This document shows positions 1 to 9,634 of a DNA stretch of 64,000 bases, piece by piece (position 1 is the stretch's first letter; each line of letters opens with the position of its first letter). A program made the position numbers and the translations under genes. Under the pieces are notes generated by a model that was not told the origin of the DNA, made no database searches, and saw nothing but the letters and a program-made list of their open reading frames with translations. This DNA comes from Thiohalocapsa sp963695445. GTDB lineage: Bacteria; Pseudomonadota; Gammaproteobacteria; Chromatiales; Chromatiaceae. Location of the stretch: positions 39,270-103,269 of the forward strand of contig CAVOGV010000011.1 of the NCBI GenBank assembly GCA_963695445.1, written 5' to 3'.

Positions 1-1174
1 TTCCGCAGCCGGCATGAAGCGGGCGAATTTGGCAAGTTGACGCCCCTCGGTCCAGGTTCGGCTCGGACTGAACAGGATGTCGGTGCCAAGCGCGATCTTC
101 ACCCCGTGGCTCCGGGCCAGCTCGACAGCGCGCGCGGTGCCCTCGGCGATCTCCCGCTGCGCTGCCTGCGCCTCCGGGCTCGCCTGGGGGTTGGCATCCT
201 CGTCCGCGAGAAAGGGCTGCAGGCTCCACCAGGCGCCCGCCTCCGCCATGGCCGCGGCAGTGCGCGCGTCGGCGAGCTGGCCATGTTCGATGCTCATCAC
301 GCCGCACTCAATCGCGCGCAAGATGCCCTCGGACGTGTAGACATGCGCGGCCACATAGGTCCCCCAATCCCGCGCGGCGTCGACCGCGGCGCGAATCTCG
401 GCGGTGGTGAACTGCTGCACATCAATCGGGTCGTACTGCGAAGAGACGCCGCCCCCGACCATGATCTTGACCTGCGAGGCTCCCAGTAAGAGCTGTTCAC
501 GCGCGCGACGCAGCACCTCGGGCACGCCGTCCGCGATCGCCGAGATGCCGGCGATCTCGGCGGCGCTCAGCGGTGAAAGCGGGCCGCGCGGGATCTCCGC
601 GCGCAGCCTGAAGTCGCCATGTCCTCCGGTCTGAGTGATCATCGCCCCAGAGGGCCAGATCCGAGGGCCCGGGAAACGGCCCTCGTCGATCGCGCGTTTC
701 AACGCAAACGAAGGACCGCCCGCGTCACGGATCGAGGTGAAGCCGCGCAGCACCGTCCGCTCGGCTTCCTGCGCGGCCAACAGATGGATGTAGCCGATAT
801 CCGCCGTCATCGCCACAGGCATCGGCAGCGCAGCAAGCAGCGAATGCCAGTGTGCGTCGATCAGCCCCGGCATGATCACCTTGCCGGAACAGTCGACGAT
901 CTTCGGCGTCGGCGGGTCCTTGACCGCGGGGGACCAGCGCCTCGATCCGCTCGCCGGCGACCAGGACATCCTGGCCCTGCAAGAGCGCAGCGGAGTGCCC
1001 ATCGAAGATGCGGGCGCCCGCAAGCAAGAGTGGCGCCGTTGTTGGCGCTGTCGTTGCGATCGCTGCTGTCGTTGTCGCCCGGGCCGGCGATCCGAGCCCG
1101 GCGGCAACGAGGCTGCCCGCGATGCCTGATAGCACCGTCCGGCGCGAGACGCCGCGTCCGACTCCTAACTGCAT
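1..1174 (-). CDS. Metal-dependent amidohydrolase, exported, 3' end beyond window
   Basis: Member of the imidazolonepropionase/prolidase-like amidohydrolase group. The start at 1174 is preceded by a GGGGAG ribosome site. The N-terminus has a twin-arginine-like stretch (SRRTVLSG) and a hydrophobic run ending in Ala-Arg-Ala, suggesting export. Seen further on: the metal-binding DAHWH motif, the TQTGGHGD stretch, QVKIM with the probable carboxylated lysine, and GTD with the late metal Asp. A G5 run at 928-932 shifts the frame after the ERIEALVP stretch; removing one base restores one continuous protein, so sequencing error or a recent mutation is likely. The natural C-terminus lies left of the window. 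Substrate unknown; members cleave peptides, lactams or xenobiotic amides. Confidence 0.8.
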
Positions 1175-1200
1175 AGTGTTCTCCCCAGCTGTGATGGGAT

Positions 1201-1745
1201 TCAAAGTGACTTCAGCACCGCCGTACCGTCAGCCGCATCGCCGTCAAACGCGCTCAAATCGACGACAAACAGCCGCGGCGCCTGCTCCGGCGAGCGCAGG
1301 AGAGGTCGAAGCGCGAGTAGTTGCAGGCATCATAGACCCGCAGAAAGAAGAGCTTGCGGTCCAGGTCGGAGTGTCGTCCAGCAGGAGAACTCGCTGGCAG
1401 CGCCACCACTCGGCCCGTCGAGCCCCTGCACCTCGACAGATCGCTGCTCCGGCCTCGGGACGATCGATCGTCACCCCTCGCGGCCGGTCGAAATTGTTCA
1501 CCACAATGGGCGAATGTCGTCACGGCGCTGGTCTGGCATGTCTGCCTTCTCTCGGCGTACTGACGTAGGACGCGGCTCGCACGAAGCGTCCGACGGAGGT
1601 GCTGGAGGCCGGCAAGCCCGAGGTCGCGACCCCCGAATCCGGCTGAGCCGCCAGGTAGTCGCCGAAGGTCGCGGTCGGCGGATCGACGTTGCTGAGGAAG
1701 GTGTAGTTGTCGAGATTCGTCAAATGCCAGTTGCCGATCAAAACG
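1201..1745 (-). pseudogene. C-terminal fragment of a linear amide C-N hydrolase (choloylglycine hydrolase family)
   Basis: Reading across three minus-strand frames gives family landmarks in the right order: NWHLTNLDNY, GRFVRAASYV, VNNFDRPRGVT, and LFFLRVYDACNYSRFDL, ending DGTAVLKSL at 1201. These are the C-terminal third of penicillin V acylase/bile salt hydrolase-like Ntn hydrolases. The N-terminal nucleophile Cys and about 200 residues are absent, and several frameshifts interrupt the rest, so this is a decayed remnant even allowing for sequence errors. It ends 27 bases before the amidohydrolase start on the same strand, so the two may once have formed an amide-hydrolysing operon. Confidence 0.65.
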
Positions 1746-1966
1746 CACCCAATTGATTTTTCCGACTAAATGGTTGATAACCACAGCATCGTTCACTTGG
1801 CAGGCGCGCGTATCGCGCCAGCAACCCTGCCAGGCATTCGCATGCCGGGCGTCCTGCGAATTCCGGCGACGGCAGCACCGCGCACAGGTCATCGTCGTGC
1901 GACAAACCTGAACGAAAGACCATAAAGATTCCGCCCACGATGGCGGAACCCAAACGGAGGATTACC

Positions 1967-4900
1967 ATGTACCGAATCGCCCACCGCGAGAAGCTCTCCG
2001 ACTCCGTGTTTCAATGGGACGTGCTACGCGCCAGACGTTGCCAGCGCCGCGCAACCCGGTCAGTTCGTCATGCTGCGCCTGCACGAGGGCAGCGAGCGCA
2101 TCCCGCTCACGGTCGCCGACTACGATCGCGAGGCCGGGACGATCACGATGGTCATCCAGGCCTTGGGAAAGACCACCAAGGAGATGATGACCCACTACAA
2201 CACCGGCGACCATTTCAAGGATTTCGTCGGCCCCGTCGGCCGACCTCAGCACATCTCCAAGCTTGGTCATGTCGTCCTCGTCGGCGGCGGCCTCGGCATC
2301 GCGCCGATCTACCCGCAGCTTCGCGCCTTCAAGGAGGCGGGAAACCGCGTCACGGCGATCGTCGGGTTCCGCAATCGTGACCTCATGTTCTGGCTGGATC
2401 GTTTCCATCAGTATGCCGACGAGTTGATCGTCTGCACCGACGACGGCAGCTACGGCGCGCCAGGGCTTTGTCACCGATGCCCTGCGCGAGTTGATGGAGC
2501 AGGACAAACCCGACTTGGCGGTTGCCATCGGCCCGTTGCCGATGATGCACGCCTGCGTCGAGACCACCCGACCGTTTGGCGTCAAGACCATGGTGTCGCT
2601 GAACGCGATCATGGTCGATGGCACCGGCATGTGCGGCTCCTGTCGCGTCACTGTCGATGCCAAGGTCCGCTTTGCCTGCGTCGAAGGTCCGGATTTCGAT
2701 GGCCACCTGGTCGACTTCAAGGAGCTGATCGCCCGCCAGCGTCGCTTCAAGGCGCAAGAGGCCAAGGCCAACGAGGACTACTCGCACGTCTGCAATATCG
2801 AGCGCCTGCTGTTCGAAGAGGAGAAGCGCAGCTACAAGAAGCTGAAGACGCTGTTGCCGACGCAGGTGCCGATGCCGGAGCGTTCGCCAGCCAGCCGCGT
2901 CAAGAACTTCAAGGAAGTGAATCTCGGCTTCTCGATGGAAGACGCGATCGAGGAGGCCGAGCGCTGCATCCAGTGCAAGAACGCGACCTGCGTGGCCGGC
3001 TGCCCGGTGCAGATCGACATCCCTCGCTTCATCCGCCATCTGCTGGTGCGCGATGTCGATGGCGCCCGCGATGTGATCAGCGAGAACAACCTGTTCCCAT
3101 CGATCTGCGGTCGCGTCTGCCCGCAGGAGAGTCAGTGCGAGAGTCACTGCATCCTGACCAGCAAGATGGAGCCAGTGGCCATCGGGCGCCTGGAGCGCTT
3201 CATCGGCGACAACGCCAGGCCGCAGAAGGTTCAGCCGCCGCGCTTCAAGCGCGTGTTGGGTCGGGTCGCCATCGTCGGCTCGGGTCCGGCGGGGCTGGCC
3301 GCCGCGGCTGATCTGGTGCGCTGCGGCGCCGAGGTGACCGTCTACGAGGCGCTGCACGTCATCGGTGGCGTGCTGCAATATGGCATCCCGCCGTTTCGGC
3401 TGCCGCGCGCGATCATCGATCGCGAGGTAAAGGTCCTGCGGGACATGGGCGTGCGCTTCGAGACCAACAAGGTCGTCGGCAAGACCTTCACGGTTGATCA
3501 ACTCCTGACGCAGCGCGGCTACGATGCCGTCTTCCTCGGCGTCGGTGCCGGGGCACCCAGTTTCCTCGGTATCCCGGGCGAGTCCGCCGGGCAGGTCTAT
3601 TCCGCCAACGAATTCCTGACCCGCGTCAATCTCATGGGCGGCAACCAGTTCCCCTACCGGGATACGCCCGTCGCCCTCGGCGACAGCGTCGCGGTGATCG
3701 GTGCCGGCAATACCGCCATGGACTGCTTGCGCGTCGCCAAGCGGCTGGGCGTGCCGCGGGTGCGCTGTGTCTATCGGCGTACCGAGGCGGAGGCGCCGGC
3801 GCGCATCGAGGAACTGCGCCATGCCAAGGAGGAAGGCGTCGAATTCTTCTTCCTGCATTCGCCAACGGCCGTATTGACCGATGACCAAGGTGATGTGACC
3901 GGTCTTCGCGTCGAGCGCATGGAGCTGGGCGAGCCCGACGAACGCGGGCGCCGTCGGCCGCTGGGCACCGGCGAGAGCCGAGGATATCGACTGCAACACC
4001 GTGATTATCGCGCTGGGTACCCAGGCCAATCCGATCATCCCGGAAACCACGCCCGATCTTGGCTGCAACAAGTGGGGTTACGTCAACGCCGACGACAGCC
4101 TGCAGACGACGACGAAGCCGGGGGTCTTTGCCGGTGGTGACATCGTCACCGGCGGCGCCACCGTCATCCTGGCCATGGGCGCCGGGCGACGCGCCGCGCG
4201 CTCGATCGCCTGCTGGTTGTCCGGCGACCGCGCAAGCTGGCCGCCGACCCAGGAGGAGGTGGATGCCTATGTGCCGCCGCATCCGCTGCCGCATCTGTCG
4301 GCACCGCCGGCAGAGGCCGTGGCCCGCGTGCTGGAGGCCGAGCACCGTTTCGAGGAGCGGCAATCCGCCCTCCATCTCGGCGATCAGACGGTGCACTGGG
4401 AGTGTCAGGATTGCGGCAAGGTCAGCGAGGGAGTCGCCATCCCTTACGGCCACTGCTCGCTTTGCGGCGGACGTCTGGCGATCGTCGAACCGGAGCCATT
4501 GGAGAATGCCTCGGCCATTGCCATGATCCGCGCGCGCGTTCGAGATTCAGCTCGGTGCTCACGCCTTCTATACCGAGGCGGCGGCGACGGCGTCCGATCC
4601 AGTACTGCGCGCGATGTTCAATCATTTCGCCGAGCTCGAGCATGCGCAGATGCGAACCCTGGCCAAGCGCTTCCACATGACGCCGCCTGACGACTCAGCC
4701 CCGATCACCATCAAACGGGCGGCACAGTTCGCGCACTTTGAGCAGCAGCCAGAGGACCCCCTCAATCTGCTGCGGCTCGCCATCGCCTTTGAACAGCGCG
4801 CGTTGGAGCGGGTCGACGAACAGCTCGCGGCGGCGCCATCCGGCTCGGAGGAGCGCAAGGTGTTGAAGACCCTGCGCGCCGAGGAGCATGCGCATATCGG

Positions 4901-5036
4901 CATGCTGATGACCGAGCTTGAGCGCTGGAACCGGGGCAAGCCTGGCATCACCTTCAGCATCCCGAGCGAGCCTTGGTCGGCACCGTTAAAGTCGAGCGAT
5001 ATGGGGCGCAACAACGCGAGCGCCGTTGTAGACTGA
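1967..5036 (+). CDS. Nfn/Sud-like flavoprotein fused to rubredoxin- and rubrerythrin-like domains (four apparent frameshifts)
   Basis: Start at 1967 follows GGAGG by six bases. With four single-base insertions removed (near 2026, 2460, 3979, 4541) one protein of about 1,020 residues results. Residues 1-260 match NfnA/SudB: FAD/NAD-binding folds (VVLVGGGLGIAPIYPQ) and a cysteine cluster MCGSC. Residues about 290-790 match NfnB/GltD: CIQCKNATCVAGCP and CGRVCPQESQCESHC for 4Fe-4S clusters, the FAD motif IVGSGPAGLAAA and an NAD(P) motif VIGAGNTAMD. Residues about 813-835 hold a rubredoxin-like CQDC...CSLC pair. Residues about 855-1000 are ferritin-like with di-iron motifs ELEHAQ and EEHAHI. The first halves bifurcate or transfer electrons among NADH, NADPH and ferredoxin in known relatives; coupling to peroxide reduction by the C-terminus is inference. 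Confidence 0.8.
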
Positions 5037-5158
5037 CGATTGCTGAGGTCATGCTGCCCGGTGTCGGTCTGCGGCCGCATCCTGGGTGCGATGGCCTCGG
5101 CCCTCTCTTGCATTTAACCCTCACCGAGGTGTGAGGTGTCGTTGGGGGATCATGAGCG

Positions 5159-6017
5159 ATGCCGGTAAAGACCATACTTCTTCCGTTATGCGAGACCGAT
5201 GAGCCGGGTCCAGTGCTGGAGACTGCGCTGAGTTTAGCCCAACGTTTCGGTGCCCACCTCGATATTCTCTACGTGAGTGCGCGATCCGCTCCATCACCGG
5301 TCCTGGGCGCAATTGGGGGTGCCTAAGCACTTGCGTGAGACCGTTTCTAGGGCCGCCGATATCAATACCGGCGTGCGCGTCGGACAGACACGCCAACTGC
5401 TCGAATGCTACTGCGCCGAGGCCGGGGTTCCGGTCGTCGACGACCGTGTCGTCGGTGGCGTCTCCGCGGCCTGGCAGGAGATCACAGGCCAGGAAGACTG
5501 CATCCTGGCCGTGCGCGGACGCCTGTCGGATCTGATCGTGTTGCCGGGGCCGATTCCGGTCGCACCGCCGCCGGCCGTGGCTGAGGCGGCTCTCAAATCC
5601 ACCGGGCGTCCGGTGCTGATCGCTCCACCGCGCGCAGAGCCGGTCATCGGCACCCGCGTCGGCATCGGCTGGAACGGCAGCGCCCAGGCCGCCCACGCGG
5701 TCGCTGCCGCAATGGCCTATATCGGAGCGGCCGAGGCGGTCACGGTCTACACTTGCCGGCGCTACGAGCACACCGAGCCGACCCCGTTGGACTTAGTCAA
5801 GTACCTCGGCTGGCATGGCGTGAAGGCACAGGTACGAACAATCGACGCCCACGACCCTCACGTCGGCGAAGCGTTACTCGCCGCCGCCGCCGAGGACGAC
5901 GTCAATCTGCTGGTGGTGGGCGCCTACAGCCGCAGCCGGCTGCGCGAATTGATCCTAGGCGGCGTCACCGAGCATGTGATGACCTCGGCGGAGATGCCGG
6001 TGTTCATGCTGCATTAA
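5159..6017 (+). CDS. Universal stress protein (UspA family), frameshifted
   Basis: Begins MPVKTILLPLCE at 5159 in one frame and continues in another after the G5 run near 5315 (LGVPKHLRETV); one indel joins them into about 285 residues. The C-terminal half shows the Usp fold: RVGIGWNGSAQAAHAVAAA, the nucleotide-loop region VVGAYSRSRLRELILGG and the ending EMPVFMLH. Length corresponds to a tandem or long-form Usp. Cytosolic stress/ATP-binding role known for the family; no specific trigger is visible. It lies 122 bases behind the Nfn-rubrerythrin fusion on the same strand, possibly co-transcribed. Confidence 0.8.
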
Positions 6018-6048
6018 GGCGATTTCTGTCTGCCTGATCCGCACGGCA

Positions 6049-7020
6049 ATGGCACTTGATCTCGACATCGCCGCTATCCTCGAGGCAACCGCCTGGCCAT
6101 TCGTCGTCCTGGTGATCTTCCTGCTATATCGCCACAAGCTGACGGCGATTTTGGAGACCCTCGGCAGCAAGGTTCGCAAGGTCGAACTGGCTGGGTTCTC
6201 CATCGAACTGGCGGTCGCTGAGCCGTTCACGCCGCAATGGACTGAGGCCCCCTACGCCGTCGACCTGCGCCATCGCGCCTCGGCAAGTCAGGTGAGCGAC
6301 AGCACCGCGCGAACCTTCATCAGTCAACTCAATGAGAGCGGCCGTGCCGATTACGCCGAGGTGAATCTCGGCACCGGCAGCGAGTGGCTGACCACGCGCC
6401 TGTTCATCATGGCGATCCTGTTCCCGCGCAACCGGGGTATACGGGGTTTTGTGTTTCTGGAAACATCCGGCGACGTGCGCAGGCGCTACCTCGGATGGGC
6501 GCCGCCGGAGCAGGTTCGATGGGCCTTGGCACAACGTTATCCCTGGCTGGAGCGCGCTTACGCTGAAGCCTATGCGGCGGTATTGACTAATCAGGACGTC
6601 TCCGTCGTCGACGCATGCGGCACATTAGCCTACGGGTACGCACCAACCGAGGCCGGGCCGAGCATCGAGTTGCTGCGGGAGTTTTTGTTGCGGGTGCAGA
6701 ATGCCCCTGCGCCGCCCGACGGGGGCGACTGGGTGACCATCGACCCCGCCGATCCGATGGGTTCGGTCAGCGAGCATGCGCAGTGGCTTGACGGCGGATT
6801 GCTGGAAACACTGCTCGGGGTCCGACTGCATCGCTCCTCTATCGCCGCGGACAGCTTCATGCAGCAACCCCTGTCTGCACAACTGCGCGCGCTCGCGGAC
6901 ATGACGGGCGACTTCGCCGCAACCACCGATGCACAGCACCGCTTCGACGCGTTGATCGATCGTGTCCAGACCCTTTCGCAGGCGGCTCGCGCGATGGCCT
7001 CCGCATCACCGGGCGGCTGA
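6049..7020 (+). CDS. Membrane-anchored protein of unknown function
   Basis: 323 residues. One hydrophobic segment at about residues 16-32 (AWPFVVLVIFLLYR) followed by a basic stretch predicts an N-terminal anchor with a large cytosolic domain. The soluble part contains Trp/Tyr-rich stretches (RRRYLGWAPPEQVRWAL) and no motif I recognise. It starts 31 bases after the universal stress protein and may belong to the same transcript. Frame is intact and codon use matches its neighbours, so it is very likely real; function not assigned. Confidence 0.6.
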   Translation: MALDLDIAAILEATAWPFVVLVIFLLYRHKLTAILETLGSKVRKVELAGFSIELAVAEPFTPQWTEAPYAVDLRHRASASQVSDSTARTFISQLNESGRADYAEVNLGTGSEWLTTRLFIMAILFPRNRGIRGFVFLETSGDVRRRYLGWAPPEQVRWALAQRYPWLERAYAEAYAAVLTNQDVSVVDACGTLAYGYAPTEAGPSIELLREFLLRVQNAPAPPDGGDWVTIDPADPMGSVSEHAQWLDGGLLETLLGVRLHRSSIAADSFMQQPLSAQLRALADMTGDFAATTDAQHRFDALIDRVQTLSQAARAMASASPGG

Positions 7021-7040
7021 GCCACATCGACCGGACCAGG

Positions 7041-8381
7041 TTACCGCGGCATGTCGCGCAGGTACACCGGCCGCTCCAACTTCAAGCGCCACCGCCCGCG
7101 CCCGGTCTTCTCCACGGCCAGTGCCGGACAGCGCTCGGCGAGCCGGCGCTGCAGTAGGATCAATCGGGCGTCCAGATTGTCGACGATGTCCGGCAGCTTC
7201 AACGAGCCGTCCAGACGCAGTTCCCGCGTCGTGAAATCGGTGCGCCCGGTCTCCTGCTGTTCGCGCAGCAGCTTCCAGAGAATGGCGCCCGCCACCCCTT
7301 TGATCAGGTAGTCGCCATCGACGAAGACACTGTGATCTGCCGGGAAGTGCCGAACGGTGACAGGCTCGCCCCGCGCTGGAGGCAGACTCGACTTCAGGCC
7401 GGCCTCGGCCGGATGCTCGGCCGAGTGGTTCAGCAGATCGATGGCGAGTGCGAGCTGTCCGGCCAACAGCGCGACGGCATCCTCGTCGTCATGACCGAAG
7501 TGCTGCTCCAGGGGACTCTCCAGGTAAAGCACACCCAACAGGCGGCCCATGGCAAGCAACGGCACGGCCATCTGGCTGCCAGGCTCAGGCAAGCCCGGGA
7601 ACGGGATCTCGGTCTCCAGCGCCGATGCGTCGTCGCTGGCTGCGAAGCGTTGTCGCGCGCTCTGACAATACCGGTACTCCTGTACGGCGTAGTCCAGACG
7701 GATGCAGATCCGGTCGCGAGCGGCAATTCCGAGGATCCCTTCGCCGATCAAAACCTCGGAGCCGACACCGGACTGCGGATACCCCCGGCTCGCGACCGTG
7801 TAAAGGACCCCTCGCCGAGGGTCGAGCATCAGGACCATCGAGTGGCGCACCTCCCAATACCGCTCCAGTCCCTCCAGCGCCATGTCAAGCAGGTGCGCCA
7901 GGTCCGAGCAGCCCGAAAGTTCGGCAGCTAAGGTCCGCAGCCTAGACATCCACTCGATGCCCGCCCCGTCCTGCGCTGCCGGTTCCTCGCCCACCGTCTC
8001 GATGCTCAGCACCCGGTACAGATCGGCGCCGAGCAGACGGAACACCTTGCTCATGCCTGTATGCGACGCGATCGCGGCGAGCCGCGCCTTCATGGTCTCG
8101 AACAGCGGACCCTCGGTCTCGGTGTGCAGATACTCCAGTTGAAGGTGATAGTGCGCGGCGGTGACGGGATCGACGACCTCCACGGTCGCACGCCCCGTCT
8201 CCAGCAAGTTTTGGCGCGTCTTGTTGAAGAACTGATAGCTCAGCGCGACGTGACGATCGTCAACAAAGTGGACATGGGAAAGCTTGGTGACATTTGGCGT
8301 CCCATCGGCGGCGCAGGTGGCAATGGATGCCGGCACCGCCCCTTCAAAACAGGGACGCAGGCTCCGCAGCCGGGGCGTCAT
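7041..8381 (-). CDS. PNPOx-like / GAF protein with a C-terminal winged-helix-like region
   Basis: Start at 8381 overlaps the stop of the upstream gene (ATGA), implying translational coupling. About 446 residues: residues 1-150 resemble the FMN-binding split barrel of pyridoxamine 5'-phosphate oxidases (PASIATCAADGTPNVTKLSH); residues about 165-310 form a GAF domain (VRHSMVLMLDPRRGVLY, QMAVPLLAMGRLLGVLYLES); the last 100 residues (VRHFPADHSVFVDGDYLIK to the RPVYLRDMPR end) look like a winged-helix or forkhead-like output region. A redox- or flavin-sensing regulator is plausible but inferred. Minus strand, tail to tail with the unknown gene ending at 7020. Confidence 0.65.
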   Translation of the reverse strand: MTPRLRSLRPCFEGAVPASIATCAADGTPNVTKLSHVHFVDDRHVALSYQFFNKTRQNLLETGRATVEVVDPVTAAHYHLQLEYLHTETEGPLFETMKARLAAIASHTGMSKVFRLLGADLYRVLSIETVGEEPAAQDGAGIEWMSRLRTLAAELSGCSDLAHLLDMALEGLERYWEVRHSMVLMLDPRRGVLYTVASRGYPQSGVGSEVLIGEGILGIAARDRICIRLDYAVQEYRYCQSARQRFAASDDASALETEIPFPGLPEPGSQMAVPLLAMGRLLGVLYLESPLEQHFGHDDEDAVALLAGQLALAIDLLNHSAEHPAEAGLKSSLPPARGEPVTVRHFPADHSVFVDGDYLIKGVAGAILWKLLREQQETGRTDFTTRELRLDGSLKLPDIVDNLDARLILLQRRLAERCPALAVEKTGRGRWRLKLERPVYLRDMPR

Positions 8382-8879
8382 GCGCCGCTCCCGAGCCGCT
8401 CTCCGGCACGCGGACCGGGTGTCTGCTCGAAGGCGGTACCCACGATGAAGCGTACGCCGACCGCCGCCTCCCCGCTCCCCCGCACCATGGCCTGCGCGAA
8501 GTCGGGCAGGGTAGCCGAGGGCCATGATCTCAGTGGCGAATGTGGCGCCGTAGGCCAGCATGAGTTGCCGGTCCGCCGCGGTCACCGGCAGGATCTCGGC
8601 GCGCTCACCCTTGAGCTGCAGCGACACATGCGTCTTCGGGCGGCTGAAGATGGCCGCGATAGGGCCACCCTCTTCGAGATCGCGCAGCATCGCTCCAGCC
8701 CTTGCTTCGGCGAGAAACAGCGTGACCGTGCGCCGATCAGCGCCGACCCGGCAGCCATAGGCTCGGGCCACTGACGGTACCAGCGCAGGGCTGCGCGAAG
8801 CCGCATTGATCGCCACGGGGCCGGCAAGAAAGAGGGCCTGGGCAGGGTCCAAAACGGACGGCAGGGCAGCGGTCGACAT
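8378..8879 (-). CDS. PNPOx-like FMN-binding protein, frameshifted near its 3' end
   Basis: N-terminal MSTAALPSVLDPAQALFLAG begins a split-barrel protein of about 167 residues. After ALGYPA the frame must shift by one base (near 8505) to reach the natural end VGVRFIVGTAFEQTPGPRAG...GSGA, whose TGA overlaps the ATG of the downstream GAF protein. Without correction the reading frame runs straight into that gene and would give a false fusion of 612 residues. Probably binds flavin; substrate unknown. Confidence 0.65.
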
Positions 8880-9110
8880 TGGAGCAGTTATATGGAGCGA
8901 ATCCTAGATGCGCCAAGACTTTACAGCGTTCCCGAGCGGAAGTTAAGGGGGATGTCACCCCGCCGGACAAGCAGCGCCAAAGCGACGTTAGCAATTCTTT
9001 AGCAACTTCGTAAGGAAGACTTAGCAGCAGGACCGCATCGTCGCGAATAGTCTTCTACCAGACCTCGCAGTGAGGCCGTTTATCGACATTTATCGAGAGG
9101 AGACATCCCA

Positions 9111-9614
9111 ATGAAGACTCGCGCCATGACCTCCGTCGCCCTGTACGCACTGCTCTTCCTGGCCCAGGCGAGCACCGCCGCCGACACGTCCGGTGATGCC
9201 AAAACAATCGAACGAGGCCGTTATCTGGTCAGGGTCAGCGGCTGCAACGACTGTCACACGCCCGGCTACCTCCAGGGCGAGGGACAGGTCCCGGAAGCCA
9301 CCTGGCTCACCGGCAGTTCGGTCGGCTTTCAGGGGCCATGGGGTACGACCTATCCGACGAATCTGCGCCGCGCTGTCGCCGGCATGAGCGAGACCGAGTG
9401 GCTCGAGCGCGTGCGGCAGCCGATGCGCCCGCCGATGCCCTGGTTCAACTTGAGCGCGATGACCGACAGCGACCTGATCGCGCTCTATCGCTTCATCAGC
9501 CACCTGGGCGACGCGGGCGACCCCGCGCCGGTGGCGGCGGCGCCGGGGGTCGAGGTCGACACCCCCTACTTCGACTTCGTGCCGAAGAACCTGCCCAAGC
9601 TGGCGAAGCAGTGA
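9111..9614 (+). CDS. Periplasmic monoheme cytochrome c
   Basis: Strong GAGGAGAC ribosome site at 9097-9104. The Sec signal peptide (VALYALLFLAQASTAADT) is followed by one CNDCH heme motif at about residue 44, and a likely Met ligand in the MRPPMPWFNLSAMTD segment. 167 residues, class I type, similar to cytochrome subunits that accompany dehydrogenases. It is 20 bases upstream of the E1-type dehydrogenase genes, so it may accept electrons from that system; that link is inferred from position only. Confidence 0.85.
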   Translation: MKTRAMTSVALYALLFLAQASTAADTSGDAKTIERGRYLVRVSGCNDCHTPGYLQGEGQVPEATWLTGSSVGFQGPWGTTYPTNLRRAVAGMSETEWLERVRQPMRPPMPWFNLSAMTDSDLIALYRFISHLGDAGDPAPVAAAPGVEVDTPYFDFVPKNLPKLAKQ

Positions 9615-9634
9615 ACAAAAGCGGAGACCTACCG

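Noticed and set aside
2383..4071. Long open frame on the minus strand opposite the Nfn-like gene
   Set aside because: Mirror of a high-GC coding strand; no domain resemblance, no ribosome site, and the plus strand has clear family motifs throughout.
7041..8879. Single 612-residue fusion of the two PNPOx-like proteins
   Set aside because: The frame that joins them passes through Arg/Gly-rich nonsense; a one-base shift restores a natural end with an ATGA overlap.
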